Source: Gammaproteobacteria bacterium
GTDB taxonomy: Bacteria > Pseudomonadota > Gammaproteobacteria > J113
Assembly: GCA_003694425.1 (NCBI GenBank)
Contig: RFJX01000218.1
Coordinates: 1-9,742, forward strand
DNA length: 9,742 nt
Reading direction: 5' to 3'
In this document: positions 1 through 6,322 of the stretch, piece after piece
Numbering within the stretch: position 1 is the stretch's first letter
Layout of the letters: the number at the start of each line of letters is the position of its first letter
Translations under genes and position numbers: made by a program
Notes under the pieces: model-generated
The model's input: the letters and a program-made list of their open reading frames with translations, nothing else
The model's database searches: none
What the model was told of the DNA's origin: nothing

Positions 1-952
1 CCTTCCCGGGGGCCACGAACAGGACCTCGGGATCGGTGGAATCGATCAGGGCCTGGCCGTTGTAGCCGAGCAGAAGGAAGCGTTCGTCGTGACCGTCGAC
101 GGTGAGGCAGAAGCGTTCCGCCCCCTTCTTTTTCCCCTCCGGCCCTGGCAGCCGGACGAGGCGGTAGTGGACCGGATTCTCCGGGCTCTCCCTCAGGCTC
201 ACGCCGAGGCGCAGCACCGGTTCGGTCTGGTCGCAGAGGCGGGCCTCGTCGCCGGTGAGCACGTCGTCGATGCGCTGTTCGGCGACGTTGTCGAAGAGCC
301 GCTTTGCCGCCTCCTGGTCGAGTTGCCGGCCGGCCGGCAGCGGTTCGGCGACGAACTGCTCTCCCTCATGGCGGACCGTGGCCCCGCCGACCCTGGTGAT
401 GGCGGCGATCGTCTCGACCGGCCGGCGCAGCAGGTCCTTGTCGAGCCACTCCCGGGCCAGGTCGGGGGCCTCGTAGGTGGCGAACTCCACGGCATAGATC
501 TCCGCCTGCCCGGGCACCCGCACATGGACCAGGCGGAAGTTGGGGGAGGTGCCCACCAGCAGGGCAGCGAGCTGCCGCTCTCCCTGGTACAGGGTGATGC
601 GGCGTTCGAAGGCCTGGTCCGTGACCCGGAACCGCTCATGGGCCGAGTCCGAGGTGGCCACGACGGTGCCGGCGCGCAGGGCGGCGAGCTTGCCGAGCAG
701 CGCCTCGACCCGACCCTGGTCGGCCGGCAGTTCCGGCTCGCCGGCGATCACCCAGCGTCCCTCCTTCCGCACCAGCTCGACCTTGCCATCGGGCGACTCG
801 ATGCGCAGGTGATCGACCAGGGAAGGGTCGAAGTCGAGCAGGGCCCTGCGACCCTGGGAGGCAGGCGAGGTCTGTTGCTGGCCCAGCAACAGGATGGCGG
901 CCAGGACCTGTATGCCCAACAGGACCGAGAGCAGGACAATCCAGCGTCTCAT
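1..952 (-). CDS. DUF4340 domain protein, membrane-anchored ABC accessory (3' end off the window)
   Basis: The first 317 residues are visible and the 3' end lies beyond the left edge. The N-terminus (MRRWIVLLSVLLGIQVL, then AAILLLG) is one uncleaved membrane anchor at about residues 4-23. The rest is a soluble, probably periplasmic, beta-rich region. It shows the DUF4340 pattern: a strand ending in IESPDGKVELVRKEGRW, an HERFRV segment near residue 105, an LLVGTSP turn near 135, and a WLDKDLLR segment near 170. DUF4340 proteins are typically encoded beside GldG-type ABC transporters, as here, but their biochemical role is unknown. The ATG overlaps the preceding gene's TGA in ATGA (949-952). A GGAGGG ribosome binding site (962-967, minus strand) lies 9 bases upstream, which fixes this start. 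I infer that it is a subunit of the ABC complex. Family assignment is fairly sure; function is not. Confidence 0.85.
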   Translation of the reverse strand, partial: MRRWIVLLSVLLGIQVLAAILLLGQQQTSPASQGRRALLDFDPSLVDHLRIESPDGKVELVRKEGRWVIAGEPELPADQGRVEALLGKLAALRAGTVVATSDSAHERFRVTDQAFERRITLYQGERQLAALLVGTSPNFRLVHVRVPGQAEIYAVEFATYEAPDLAREWLDKDLLRRPVETIAAITRVGGATVRHEGEQFVAEPLPAGRQLDQEAAKRLFDNVAEQRIDDVLTGDEARLCDQTEPVLRLGVSLRESPENPVHYRLVRLPGPEGKKKGAERFCLTVDGHDERFLLLGYNGQALIDSTDPEVLFVAPGK

Positions 953-3813
953 GACGGTTGACCCTCCAGTTGAAGCATCCGGCGGTAGCGTTCGAGCTGG
1001 AGACGCCGGCCTCTGCGCTGCAGCAGCCAGACCAGGAACAGGGCCGCCGCCGCCAGGGCATAGTTCAGATATTCCCAGAAGAGCTGTTGCCTGCGATCCA
1101 GCGGGCTGAGCAGGCGGGCGAAACGGTCCCGGCTGCGCAGGGCCAGCAGCCCCCGATCCTCGAGAGACCAGTCGATGGCGTTGCCGAGCAGTTCCAGCGG
1201 CTTGGTGTAATAGGTCCCGAGCCCCTCGGTGGCGAGCCTCAGCGCGTCGTCCGACGCGAAGTCGTTGGAGGCGAAGAGGATGATCCTGGCGGCATCAGGC
1301 GAGCGCTCGATCACCGAGGCCACCGTGTCGTCCTCCGGCGGCGCCTTCCCGTCACCCCCTTGCGCGGGCTTCTCCGCCGCCTTGAGCAGCGGCGAGGGCC
1401 TGCCCCTGAACCAGGAGGTGAAACGCCCCTCCAGCAGCACGCCGACCAGCTGCGAACCCTGCTCCTTCCCCTCCGGGAAGCCGAGATCGGGATGGGCCTT
1501 GTAATCGGGGACGAGATTGATCCGGTCGCTCGCCCAGCTCTCCGGGGAGGAGCGCAGCAGTTCGATCCTTCTCAGTCCCGAGACCTTCTTCTCGTCCACG
1601 GTGACAGGTGAGGCCCAGGTCATGGTCAGCTGCCCGAGAGAGCTGGTGATGAGGTTGGCCTGGTTGAGGCGATCCCCGCGCAGGTCGAGGAAGAAGGGGT
1701 AGGGGAGGTTGTGGATCTCGCGCACGGTGATCCCGCCGATGTCGCGATCGACCGGGATCGGCAGGGTGGCATTGTGGCGGTCCATCACCAGTTTCTTCCC
1801 GACCTTCAGGCCGTTGTGTTCCAGCCATCCCTCCAGTCCCGAGACCACCTCCCGGGCCGTCAGTCCGGTCCGCAGGTCGACGGTGAAGGGAGAGCTGGCG
1901 AGGATCACCGTACCCCCGCGCATCAGGAACTGGTCCACGGCGAAGCGCTCGCGCTCCTTCAGCTTCTCCGGCGCCAGCAACAGCAGGAGATCGGCCTCGG
2001 GCGGGACCCGGCCATCGGCCAGATCGGTCTCGTGCAGACGGTAGGACTGTTCCAGGTACTGGCGGAGCTGCTCGAAGCGCCCGCCATAGGGCATGCGCCC
2101 GCTGGTCACCACCGCCACGGTCTTGAGGAAGCCCGGAGAGAAGCGCTTCAGGGCCGCCTTGAGGCTCCGCTCCAGCCCCTCCTGGTCCAGCTCGGAGGGG
2201 AGCGGCACATGAACCGTCTCCTTGCCACTCTCCAGGATCAGATCGAACCAGAAGCGGCGATCGTCCAGCAGTCCTGCGACCAGCGGCTGGAGGCCGAAGC
2301 GGGTGGCCAGCTCGGCCGCCACCCTCCCGCCATTGGCATCCGGGTCGACCACCTCGATACGCAGTTTGTCGCCGGCCTTCTGTTTCAGCCCCGCAAGGAT
2401 CTCGTCCAGCCCCTTGCGCAGCTCCCGCAGCCGTTCGGGGAGCTTCTCGTCGGGCGAGATGTAGGCGTGCAGGAGGATTGGGCGTTCCAGGGTCTCGAAG
2501 GGATTGCCGCCGCCACGGTAGGCGGTGAGCACCTTGCGGATGGCCCGGGTGATGTCGTACTCGGGATTGCGCAGCACCACCTCCAGCTCGGTTTCGCTGC
2601 TCGCCTTGACATCGATCAGGTTACGGTAATCCAGTACCTCGTACTGGTCGCCATAGGCCACCACCACATGGAAATAGGAGTTGACCACACCCGCCTGGTA
2701 CTTGCCCTCGACCTGGAAGGGGACCGGCTTGACGCCATAGCGGCTGGCCGCCTCCTCTTCCAGTTCCGGGTCCTCCTGGGGGTCGATGAATTCCACCCGG
2801 ACCCGGCTGCCGCCTGCGACCCCGTATTCCTTCATCAGGTCGCGCAGTTGCGGGATCAGCGGTGCCAGCAGGGGATGGGTACGCCTGGAGAAATATCCAC
2901 GCAGGAGGAGGGGTTCCTGGAGCTGCGCGAGGTACTGGCGGGTGACCGGGGAGAGCGAGTAGATCCGGTCCGCGGTCATGTCCATCCGTGCCGTGCCGAG
3001 TGGCGCCAGCCACAGGTTGGCGGCCAGGAAGTTCAGGGCGACAAGGAGCGTGAGCCAGCGGCGCCGGGCGTGGGAGGGGCGCTCGGGATTTCCCTGCCAG
3101 CGCAGGCGCGCCAGGGCATAGGCGTTGAGGGTGAGGAACACCCCGGTCAGGCTCAGGTAGTAGCAGACGTCGCGCAGGTCCAGCACCCCGCGGGTGATGG
3201 ACTGGAAGCGGCCTGCGGTGCTGACCAGCTGCAACAGCTCTCCGACCTTCTGTCCGGCCAGGGCCGTGAGCGTGGGGGCGCCGAGCAGGTAGAAGGCCCC
3301 GGCCAGCAGGGTGGTCAGGATCAGGCTCACGATGGCGTTGTCGCTGCGCGCCGAGATCCACAGCCCCATCGCCAGGTAGGCGCAGGCGAGAAACAGGGAG
3401 GCCAGGTAGCCTCCGATCACGGGCCCCCAGTCGAGCGGACCGAGCAGGGAGACCGTGACCGGGAGGGGCAGCGTGAGCAGCAGCGCGAGCGCGATCATCG
3501 CGACCCCGGCCATGAACTTCCCGAGGACCAGGGAGAGGGTGCCCACCGGGGCGCTCTCGAGCAGCTCCAGGGTCCCGGCGCGGTGTTCCTCGCTCCACGC
3601 GCGCATGGTGAGGGCCGCGCTCAGGAAGACCAGCAGCAGCGGCATCCATTCGAACAGCGGCCGGACATCGGCCAGATTGCGCGCGAAGAAGGTCTCGACC
3701 CAGAAGAAGACGAACAGGGTCACCAGGAGGAAACTGCCCAGGAACAGATAGGCGGCAGGGGAAGAAAAGAAGCCCGCCAGCTCCTTCCGGCACACGGCGA
3801 TCGTCTCACGCAT
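949..3813 (-). CDS. GldF-GldG fusion: ABC-2 type permease joined to Gld auxiliary/substrate-domain protein
   Basis: This 954-residue protein joins two subunits that are separate in Flavobacterium gliding systems. Residues 1-240 are an ABC-2 permease (GldF-like) with about six membrane helices near 21-38, 55-72, 101-122, 132-155, 160-180 and 215-235. The cytoplasmic segment RAWSEEHRAGTLELLESAPV (71-90) is typical of the coupling region. Residue 253 onward is GldG-like: a membrane helix (253-271), the YSLSPVTRQYL motif (285-295), a large extracytoplasmic region, an ABC_transp_aux domain from about 563, and a last helix (914-931) followed by a basic tail. The start is ambiguous. GTG at 3819 is possible, but GGAGGAG stands 7 bases before the ATG at 3813 and only 1 base before the GTG, so ATG is preferred. 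It overlaps the ATPase gene by 8 bases and DUF4340 by 4. What it moves or does is unknown; there is no evidence here for gliding. Confidence 0.9.
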   Translation of the reverse strand: MRETIAVCRKELAGFFSSPAAYLFLGSFLLVTLFVFFWVETFFARNLADVRPLFEWMPLLLVFLSAALTMRAWSEEHRAGTLELLESAPVGTLSLVLGKFMAGVAMIALALLLTLPLPVTVSLLGPLDWGPVIGGYLASLFLACAYLAMGLWISARSDNAIVSLILTTLLAGAFYLLGAPTLTALAGQKVGELLQLVSTAGRFQSITRGVLDLRDVCYYLSLTGVFLTLNAYALARLRWQGNPERPSHARRRWLTLLVALNFLAANLWLAPLGTARMDMTADRIYSLSPVTRQYLAQLQEPLLLRGYFSRRTHPLLAPLIPQLRDLMKEYGVAGGSRVRVEFIDPQEDPELEEEAASRYGVKPVPFQVEGKYQAGVVNSYFHVVVAYGDQYEVLDYRNLIDVKASSETELEVVLRNPEYDITRAIRKVLTAYRGGGNPFETLERPILLHAYISPDEKLPERLRELRKGLDEILAGLKQKAGDKLRIEVVDPDANGGRVAAELATRFGLQPLVAGLLDDRRFWFDLILESGKETVHVPLPSELDQEGLERSLKAALKRFSPGFLKTVAVVTSGRMPYGGRFEQLRQYLEQSYRLHETDLADGRVPPEADLLLLLAPEKLKERERFAVDQFLMRGGTVILASSPFTVDLRTGLTAREVVSGLEGWLEHNGLKVGKKLVMDRHNATLPIPVDRDIGGITVREIHNLPYPFFLDLRGDRLNQANLITSSLGQLTMTWASPVTVDEKKVSGLRRIELLRSSPESWASDRINLVPDYKAHPDLGFPEGKEQGSQLVGVLLEGRFTSWFRGRPSPLLKAAEKPAQGGDGKAPPEDDTVASVIERSPDAARIILFASNDFASDDALRLATEGLGTYYTKPLELLGNAIDWSLEDRGLLALRSRDRFARLLSPLDRRQQLFWEYLNYALAAAALFLVWLLQRRGRRLQLERYRRMLQLEGQPS
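2140..2916 (-). repeat. Protein-level tandem duplication inside the GldG region
   Basis: Two stretches of the GldF-GldG fusion align by eye. Residues about 300-429 (2527-2916) begin EPLLLRGYFS, continue through VRVEFIDPQEDPELEEEAASRYGV in order, and end TRAIRKVL. Residues about 444-558 (2140-2484) begin RPILLHAYIS, pass LRIEVVDPDANGGRVAAELATRFGL in order, and end RSLKAALKRF. The order of strands and helices is the same in both. The DNA is too diverged for a recent copy, so this is an old domain duplication. Confidence 0.6.
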
Positions 3814-4747
3814 GGTCACGCTCCTCCCGCTTCTCTGCCGCTTCCGTCACTTCGGCGAAGACCCGCTCCAGGTTGCGCCATTCCTGCTCCAGACCGTACA
3901 GGCCCGCGCCGGCCTGCAGGACCGTCCCGGCCAGCTCCGGCGCCACCTCGGCAGGCGCCTCGACCGCGTAGCGGTAGCGGTTGCCACTCTGCTCCAGCAC
4001 CTCCACTGCAGAGACCCCCTGCACGCCACGGAGAAAGGGGACGATCCGGTCCGGCGGGGTGTCCAGGGTCAGGATCAGGCGCCCGCCCTGCTGCAGCTCG
4101 TCCAGTCTCGAATCGACCGCCTTGCGCCCGTTGCGCAGGATGATGACCCGCTCGCAGACCGCCTGCACCTCCTGCAGGATGTGGGTGGAGAGGATCACGG
4201 TCGATTCCCGGGCCAGCTCGCGCACGAGGTCGCGCATGTGATGGATCTGCTCCGGGTCCAGTCCATTGGTCGGCTCGTCGAGGATCACGATCTTCGGCTG
4301 GTGGAGGATGGCCTGGGCCACGCCCACCCGCTGGCGGTAGCCGCGGGAGAGGGTGGCGATGGGCGCCAGCGCCTTCTCCATCAGCGCGGTCCTTTCGATG
4401 GCGCGGCGTATGCGCCGCTGCTGCTGTTCGCGGGGAACGCCGTGGAGACTGGCCGAATACTCGAGGAACCCGGTCACGGTCATCTCGGGATAGAGGGGGC
4501 AGTTCTCAGGCAGATAGCCGATGAGCCGCTTGAGGGCGACCTCGTCGGTTTCAGGGTCCAGACCATCGATGCGGATGGACCCAGTGGTGGGTTCCAGCAC
4601 CCCGGTCAGCATCTTCATGATGGTGGTCTTGCCGGCGCCGTTGTGACCGAGCAGGCCGACCACCTCGCCGCCACCGATCTCGAAGGAGACGCGGTCGACC
4701 GCGGCGAAGGACCCGTAGAGCCGGGACAGTTCCTCAACCTGGATCAT
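3806..4747 (-). CDS. ABC transporter ATP-binding protein, GldA-like
   Basis: This 313-residue cytoplasmic ATPase drives the GldF-GldG fusion encoded directly downstream. The visible motifs are Walker A GHNGAGKT (34-41), a Q-loop region GYLPEN (77-82) with Glu where many families have Gln, signature LSRGY (133-137) in place of LSGGQ, Walker B IVILDEP (153-159) with catalytic Glu158, D-loop NGLD (161-164), and switch His189 in STHIL. The substituted Q-loop and signature are common in the ABC-2/GldA/DrrA type and do not suggest loss of activity. The C-terminal 90 residues form the small accessory domain usual in this group. The ATG is preceded by AAGGAG with a 6-base gap. The gene ends inside the start of the permease fusion (8-base overlap). 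The family is certain. The GldA label rests mainly on its partners. Confidence 0.93.
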   Translation of the reverse strand: MIQVEELSRLYGSFAAVDRVSFEIGGGEVVGLLGHNGAGKTTIMKMLTGVLEPTTGSIRIDGLDPETDEVALKRLIGYLPENCPLYPEMTVTGFLEYSASLHGVPREQQQRRIRRAIERTALMEKALAPIATLSRGYRQRVGVAQAILHQPKIVILDEPTNGLDPEQIHHMRDLVRELARESTVILSTHILQEVQAVCERVIILRNGRKAVDSRLDELQQGGRLILTLDTPPDRIVPFLRGVQGVSAVEVLEQSGNRYRYAVEAPAEVAPELAGTVLQAGAGLYGLEQEWRNLERVFAEVTEAAEKREERDHA

Positions 4748-4771
4748 GCTGTGCTCCTTGTTGCCGTGGGT

Positions 4772-4790
4772 GCCCGCGCGTGGCGCGGAC
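4772..4790 (-). promoter_or_regulatory. GC-rich hairpin in the leader of the ABC operon
   Basis: On the minus strand GTCCGCGC, a CAC loop and GCGCGGGC form an 8-base stem with one G-U pair. It lies about 24 bases before the ATPase start and about 12 bases before its AAGGAG site. No U-run follows, so it is not an intrinsic terminator. It could affect mRNA stability or access to the ribosome site. The function is inferred, and chance formation in GC-rich DNA is possible. Confidence 0.35.
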
Positions 4791-4962
4791 CCGGTTGCCG
4801 ATCATCGTCACCGCCGTAACGCAGGCAAGAAATCGTGCGGCGGCCGGGAGTACGGACCGCGGGCACTCTCGATGAAGGTCCCCGGCCCGTTGATACCCCG
4901 AGTGGGCGGACCGGCAGTCTGGGTCCGGGCAGGAGTGTCCGCGGGGAATGAAACCGGTGCCG

Positions 4963-4991
4963 ATTCTAACTTCGGACGGTCGCAGTGGGAA
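4963..4991 (-). promoter_or_regulatory. Candidate sigma-70 promoter for the GldA/GldFG/DUF4340 operon
   Basis: On the minus strand TTCCCA (-35, 4986-4991, 4 of 6 matches) is followed after 17 bases by TAGAAT (-10, 4963-4968, 5 of 6). This is the only AT-leaning spot in the 260-base gap between the RpfF-like gene and the ATPase gene. It lies just past the former's stop codon. A start near 4956 would give a leader of about 210 bases. It is predicted from sequence only. Confidence 0.4.
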
Positions 4992-5007
4992 GGGGACAGG
5001 GACCGGA

Positions 5008-5928
5008 TCAGCCCGGCCTGGCGAGGCTCCTGCCTTTCTGCACGCGGGCGGCGGCCGGCCTGACACCGACCCGTCTGTTCTGGGCCTGGACCAGGCGCTC
5101 CATCATCCGCAGGTCCTTGCGGTCCAGGCGCAGGCAGGTCTCGACCCAGACCCGACAGACCTCGATCAGTTCCTCGTAGGTGACCGGACGGACCAACTGG
5201 GAGACGGTCTGGATCGCAAGCATGCCGTTGCGGTGCTTGTGATGCGCCCGGATGAAGGAATAGAGCGTCTCCTCGCCCTTGCCGGGCTCGGCGAGCTGGT
5301 CCACCACCCCCATCTCGTACATCTCTTCGGCGCTGTAGGAGCCGCCGCTCAGGATGATGCGCTCGGCGATGCTCGGTGCCACCTTGCGGCTGAGGAGGTT
5401 GTAGGCCCCCATGCCGGGAAAGAGGTTGAACATGATCTCCGGCAGGCCGAGCTTGACCTGGCGCTCTGCGATCACGGTATGCGAGCCGAGGGCCGCCTCG
5501 AAGCCGCCGCCCAGGGCGTCACCGCGGATCAGGCTGATGGTGGCGATGGGGAGGTCGAAGTGGCTGATGACCGGATAGAGGGTGTCGATACAGGACTTTG
5601 CATAGGCGAACAGGGCGTCGGCATCACCGCGGCGTATGGCCTCCACGAACAGCCCGAGGTCACCGCCGAGGCAGAAGATGCCATCGAGTCTGGAGTCGAT
5701 GACGTAGTAGTTGATCGGGACGAGCCTGCCCGCGTGCGGGATCCGCCCTTCGTGACGGAGGATGATCTCGTGCAGCTGCTGGATCTCGGAGACGATCACG
5801 GGGTTGAAGCAGGGGCGGGGGCGGGGGTCGAAGAACAGCCTCACGAGGCCATATTCCGGGTCGACGGCGACCTCGATCTGGGTGAAACCGCCGAGGGTCG
5901 TCTCGTCGGTATAGCTGATTCCGCTCAT
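5008..5928 (-). CDS. rpfF: RpfF-like crotonase, putative DSF (diffusible signal factor) synthase
   Basis: This 306-residue crotonase-fold enzyme matches Xanthomonas RpfF (289 residues) closely from recall. The shared pattern runs CLGGDLGLF (86-94), the oxyanion-hole segment GDALGGGFEAAL (136-147), GLPEIMFNLFPGMGAY (161-176), and SAEEMYEMGVVD further on. RpfF uses two glutamates (Glu141 and Glu161) for acyl-ACP dehydration and thioester cleavage, giving cis-2-unsaturated fatty acid signals. The equivalents here are Glu144 and Glu164 with the same 20-residue spacing. Ordinary enoyl-CoA hydratases lack the FPGMGAY context. The last 18 or so residues are basic and Ala/Arg-rich, beyond the usual RpfF end. 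The ATG has AGGGG 7-8 bases upstream. The gene stands alone and diverges from efp, with no RpfC/RpfG sensor genes visible. The RpfF family is quite sure. The exact product (DSF or a related fatty acid) is inferred. Confidence 0.85.
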   Translation of the reverse strand: MSGISYTDETTLGGFTQIEVAVDPEYGLVRLFFDPRPRPCFNPVIVSEIQQLHEIILRHEGRIPHAGRLVPINYYVIDSRLDGIFCLGGDLGLFVEAIRRGDADALFAYAKSCIDTLYPVISHFDLPIATISLIRGDALGGGFEAALGSHTVIAERQVKLGLPEIMFNLFPGMGAYNLLSRKVAPSIAERIILSGGSYSAEEMYEMGVVDQLAEPGKGEETLYSFIRAHHKHRNGMLAIQTVSQLVRPVTYEELIEVCRVWVETCLRLDRKDLRMMERLVQAQNRRVGVRPAAARVQKGRSLARPG

Positions 5929-6051
5929 CGCTGGCCCCTTTGCATGTTGTTGTTCGTTCTATCCGGCCTCCCTGCGCCCACGGTGTACCCCATTCCCCGT
6001 CCCCTGAGGCAGGCACATGGTCATCCCGGCCTCTGTGCGCTTACCACCCGG

Positions 6052-6078
6052 ATTGTAGCAAGTCCCGGGCCAGCTCAA
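6052..6078 (-). promoter_or_regulatory. Candidate promoter for the RpfF-like gene (extended -10)
   Basis: The minus strand carries TGCTACAAT (6052-6060), an extended -10 with TACAAT matching TATAAT at 5 of 6. TTGAGC (6073-6078) lies 15 bases upstream, which is a short spacer for a -35. A start near 6045 would give a leader of about 115 bases. A second TACAAT is at 6116-6121, without a good -35. It is predicted by eye only. Confidence 0.35.
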
Positions 6079-6150
6079 GCGGTACTTGAATAGACTATGC
6101 CATCTTCCTGCTTCTATTGTAATATTCCTTTCTGACCACGCCTGGAGCGG

Positions 6151-6258
6151 CCGGAAGCGCTGTCATATGCCTGACGCTTCAGGCGCGCCACCCGACCGGA
6201 AGTGCTTCCCGCGTCGCCCTATTGACACCGTATGACATTTAGTCCGCGGAAGGCTCCC
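6151..6258 (+). repeat. Three spaced copies of a CGGAAG-NGCT motif upstream of efp
   Basis: The copies are CCGGAAGCGCTGTC (6151-6164), CCGGAAGTGCTTCC (6196-6209) and a shorter GCGGAAGGCTCCC (6246-6258). The CGGAAG cores start at 6152, 6197 and 6247, so the spacings are 45 and 50 bases. The first two share 11 of 14 positions. The second is nearly palindromic (GGAAG-TG-CTTCC). The third overlaps the start of the efp -35 hexamer. They could be regulator sites, but no regulator is identified. Confidence 0.4.
6169..6184. repeat. Perfect 6-base inverted repeat
   Basis: GCCTGA and TCAGGC flank a CGCT loop. No T-run follows on either strand, so this is not a standard terminator. It lies between the first two CGGAAG repeats and may be an operator or a chance palindrome. 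Confidence 0.35.
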
Positions 6259-6287
6259 TGTCAAGGTCAGGCCGCCGACGGTATAAT
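6258..6287 (+). promoter_or_regulatory. Sigma-70 promoter of the efp-epmA-rimO operon
   Basis: A perfect TATAAT (6282-6287) is preceded after 18 bases by CTGTCA (6258-6263, 4 of 6 matches to TTGACA). Transcription would start near 6292-6295, giving a short leader of about 30 bases. That leader ends in the AGGAG ribosome site (6313-6317), 5 bases before the efp ATG. It is the best promoter in the window. Confidence 0.7.
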
Positions 6288-6322
6288 CCGCATCCCTTTG
6301 CAACAGCGCTTCAGGAGCACCC

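Larger units (their letters stand above)
4748..5007. other. 260-base gap without a gene between the ABC operon and the RpfF-like gene
   Basis: Neither strand has a reading frame here with a convincing start, ribosome site and protein-like composition. The gap holds the candidate ABC-operon promoter and the leader hairpin. I see no intrinsic terminator after the RpfF-like stop codon, so read-through from that gene into the ABC operon cannot be excluded. Confidence 0.6.
5929..6322. other. Divergent intergenic control region between the RpfF-like gene and efp
   Basis: These 394 bases contain no convincing protein gene. An AT-richer patch at about 6083-6130 stands out against the GC-rich surroundings. 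The region carries the efp promoter, a candidate promoter for the crotonase, three CGGAAG repeats, and the inverted repeats 6075-6089 (TCAAG, 5-base gap, CTTGA) and 6169-6184. A TTGACA at 6222-6227 has no matching -10 at the right distance. Confidence 0.6.

Noticed and set aside
1711..4143. 810-codon open frame on the plus strand opposite the permease fusion
   Set aside because: It is antisense to a clear gene. Its composition is rich in Gln, His, Arg and Gly with no domain features, as expected from the mirror of GC-rich codons.
3812..4819. 335-codon plus-strand frame opposite the ABC ATPase
   Set aside because: It is the shadow of a gene with all ABC motifs and shows no protein-like pattern.
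4734..5066. Short frames on both strands in the gap between the ABC operon and the RpfF-like gene
   Set aside because: There is no good ribosome site, they overlap neighbours at both ends, and the composition is Arg/Gly/Pro-rich.
4948..6093. 381-codon plus-strand frame opposite the RpfF-like gene
   Set aside because: It is a mirror of the real crotonase gene. The sense-strand protein has full catalytic motifs, while this one has none.
6169..6184. Inverted repeat as a transcription terminator
   Set aside because: It has only six base pairs and no T-run on either strand, and it sits between divergent genes where no terminator is needed.
6222..6227. Perfect TTGACA upstream of efp
   Set aside because: No -10-like hexamer lies 16-18 bases downstream. 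The TATAAT at 6282 is too far away and has its own -35.
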